Shown here: positions 6,262 through 7,238 of the stretch, one piece after another
Numbering within the stretch: the stretch's first letter is position 1
Layout: the number at the start of each line of letters is the position of its first letter
Assembly: GCA_027485405.1 (NCBI GenBank)
Contig: JAIXRB010000176.1
Span: forward strand, 1-7,238
From: Leptospiraceae bacterium
Lineage (GTDB): Bacteria > Spirochaetota > Leptospiria > Leptospirales > Leptospiraceae
DNA length: 7,238 bases
Reading direction: 5' to 3'
Notes under the pieces: generated by a model
The model's database searches: none
What the model was told of the DNA's origin: nothing
Seen by the model: the letters and a program-made list of their open reading frames with translations, nothing else
Position numbers and translations under genes: made by a program

Positions 6262-6981
6262 ATGAAAGAAAGAGTCTTTTATGTAATCAATTTAGATAAA
6301 CAGAGAATGGGTGTTTTAGCTCTATTCTTTGGAGCCCTGCTCTTTTCTTTCTTTTTCTTAGGTGTTTCCATCGGGAAGGGAAAATCCGAATTTCAAAATG
6401 CAGAAAAAATCAGCTTGGCTTCACCTTCGCTAGAAGGTACCGAAGAACCCAGTGCAAAAGATACCACCGAGATGATTCCTCTAGCAGAAGGTCCTCTCAA
6501 CCCCGTTTCAGATACCACTGAATTGACTGTTAATCGAGAAGAAGAGGAAGTTTCTAAAAAAGTCCAGATCATTGATCTCACGAAATCGGCACAAAACACA
6601 AAACGTGAACTTGCCATGCGTAACCAAAGCCCACTGCGAGAGATTCCATTGAGCAAATCCGAACTCAAAAAAGAAGAATCGGTAAAGCCTATCGCCCACA
6701 AACAAACAACAGAACCCACTCTGGCAAAAAAATCTAAAACCAATTCGTTTACCTATCAACTTGGTTCTTTCTCAACAAAAACAGCCGCCGAGAGTTTCTC
6801 ATCCCAGTTGCGAAAGCGAGGAATTGCCAGTAAAATTGTTTCCAAAGGAACTAATTTTGCAGTGATCCTGGGAAAAAGCTCTGATAAGGATAGCCTACGA
6901 AAAGTCCTAGATGATTCCAAACTACTCCCGAACGAGAAAGAAAAGGCATTTCTCATTTCCTACCCCCAATCAAAAAACTAG
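6262..6981 (+). CDS. Membrane-anchored SPOR-domain protein (second copy)
   Basis: A 239-residue bitopic inner-membrane protein. The N-terminus is MKERVFYVINLDKQRMG, with one membrane segment at about 17-36. A long charged linker covers about 40-160, rich in Glu, Lys, Thr and Ser, as expected for a flexible tether through the periplasm. A SPOR domain begins near 163 (FTYQLGSFSTKTAAESF) and continues with LRKRGIASKIV and FAVILGKSSD to about 222. AAGGA at 6251-6255 is six bases before the ATG. It lies downstream of the terminator at 6145-6175, so it needs its own promoter; TTGGGC (6181-6186) with GATACT (6202-6207) is a weak candidate with only 15-base spacing. It is a likely paralogue of the preceding gene, sharing the MKER start and the layout but little linker sequence. 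Its inferred role is peptidoglycan binding, possibly at division sites. No clear terminator separates it from tRNA-Leu. Confidence 0.85.
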   Translation: MKERVFYVINLDKQRMGVLALFFGALLFSFFFLGVSIGKGKSEFQNAEKISLASPSLEGTEEPSAKDTTEMIPLAEGPLNPVSDTTELTVNREEEEVSKKVQIIDLTKSAQNTKRELAMRNQSPLREIPLSKSELKKEESVKPIAHKQTTEPTLAKKSKTNSFTYQLGSFSTKTAAESFSSQLRKRGIASKIVSKGTNFAVILGKSSDKDSLRKVLDDSKLLPNEKEKAFLISYPQSKN

Positions 6982-7046
6982 AGCTTAGTTTAGAATTAGC
7001 TCCTTGACTCAGAGCCTCTCTCAGCCAGGCTGTCCATATTCCTTTT

Positions 7047-7128
7047 GCGGGCGTGGCGAAATTGGCAGACGCATCAGATTTAGGTTCTGACGCCAAACGG
7101 TGTGGGGGTTCAAGTCCCTCCGCCCGCA
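7047..7128 (+). tRNA. tRNA-Leu (anticodon UAG)
   Basis: An 82-base class II tRNA. The acceptor GCGGGCG pairs perfectly with CGCCCGC. The D-arm is GCG...CGC around AAATTGGCAGA. The anticodon stem TCAGA/TCTGA closes loop TTTAGGT, with TAG at 7081-7083. The long variable arm is CGCC-AAAC-GGTG. The T-arm GGGGG/CCCTC (one G-U) closes loop TTCAAGT. The discriminator is A7128. CCA is not encoded. A TTGACT resembling a -35 lies at 7004-7009, but no -10 is found at a proper distance, so it may be read through from the SPOR gene or from a weak promoter. Confidence 0.97.
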
Positions 7129-7129
7129 G

Positions 7130-7226
7130 ATGAGATTGGGAAAGCGCTCGTCCTGTGATCGACCTCCTGTCTCAATCAGGACCGCTGCGCCATCCTGGCT
7201 TCGCTTCCGCGCATTCCCAATCTCAT
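7130..7226. repeat. 97-base G+C-rich element bounded by 18-base inverted repeats
   Basis: The left arm ATGAGATTGGGAAAGCGC (7130-7147) and the right arm (7209-7226, reverse complement ATGAGATTGGGAATGCGC) match at 17 of 18 positions. The 61 bases between are richer in G+C than the surroundings and contain nested stems. One is GTCCT/AGGAC (7150-7154 with 7178-7182). An alternative is TCCTG/CAGGA (7165-7169 with 7177-7181) closing a 7-base loop. No T run follows, so it is not a normal terminator. The minus strand from about 7200 has tRNA-like wording (GCCAGGATGGCGCAGC, then a 5-base stem and 7-base loop) but no TTCRA T-loop or matching acceptor. It could be a structured RNA, a dispersed repeat or a decayed tRNA. 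I cannot assign it. Confidence 0.6.
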
Positions 7227-7238
7227 TTGCCCAGTAAT

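Noticed and set aside
6393..6743. Minus-strand open frame of 116 codons inside the second SPOR gene
   Set aside because: It is Ser/Phe/Val-rich, as expected for the reverse of a Lys/Glu/Thr-rich linker, and has no start signals.
7150..7208. Minus-strand tRNA or SRP RNA in the terminal hairpin
   Set aside because: A D-arm-like and an anticodon-arm-like segment exist, but there is no T-loop TTCRA, no 7-base acceptor pairing, and the GGAA-loop context of SRP RNA is missing.

Overview
The window looks like chromosomal DNA of a Leptospira-type spirochete. It has moderate-to-low G+C, a FecR-domain lipoprotein with a loose spirochetal lipobox, a 7TMR-DISM sensor fused to a SpoIIE/PP2C phosphatase, two small inner-membrane SPOR proteins, and tRNA genes with no encoded CCA. 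The genus is inferred from protein style, not from a database search.

Left part (1-791). A FecR-domain lipoprotein gene lies on the minus strand and runs off the left edge. It is broken by an apparent one-base deletion near position 285, so the lipoprotein N-terminus and the FecR core are in different frames. A 198-base divergent intergenic region follows.

Centre left (792-4195). This is a two-gene plus-strand operon. The first gene is a radical-SAM-like enzyme with an unusual CX8CX2C cysteine cluster. The second is a membrane sensor with signal peptide, extracytoplasmic domain, seven membrane segments, coiled coil and PP2C/SpoIIE phosphatase. The second gene has no conventional start at its true N-terminus. 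The best-supported start is an ATT that shares one base with the upstream stop and sits behind a good Shine-Dalgarno sequence.

Middle (4196-4936). A tRNA-Phe(GAA) gene converges on a small minus-strand gene of unknown function, whose ribosome binding site lies in a small hairpin. About 330 bases without a convincing gene follow. They end in A/T tracts and a good extended -10 promoter for coaE.

Right part (4937-7238). coaE (last step of coenzyme A synthesis) overlaps by 4 bases a gene for a membrane-anchored SPOR protein, and a strong intrinsic terminator closes that unit. A second, related SPOR gene follows with its own ribosome binding site. The window ends with tRNA-Leu(UAG) and, one base after it, a G+C-rich element bounded by 18-base inverted repeats that I cannot identify.

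The genes are mostly housekeeping, envelope and signalling functions. I see no phage, transposase, CRISPR or defence module. The items most worth checking are the fecR frameshift, the ATT start, the atypical cysteine cluster and the hairpin element next to tRNA-Leu.
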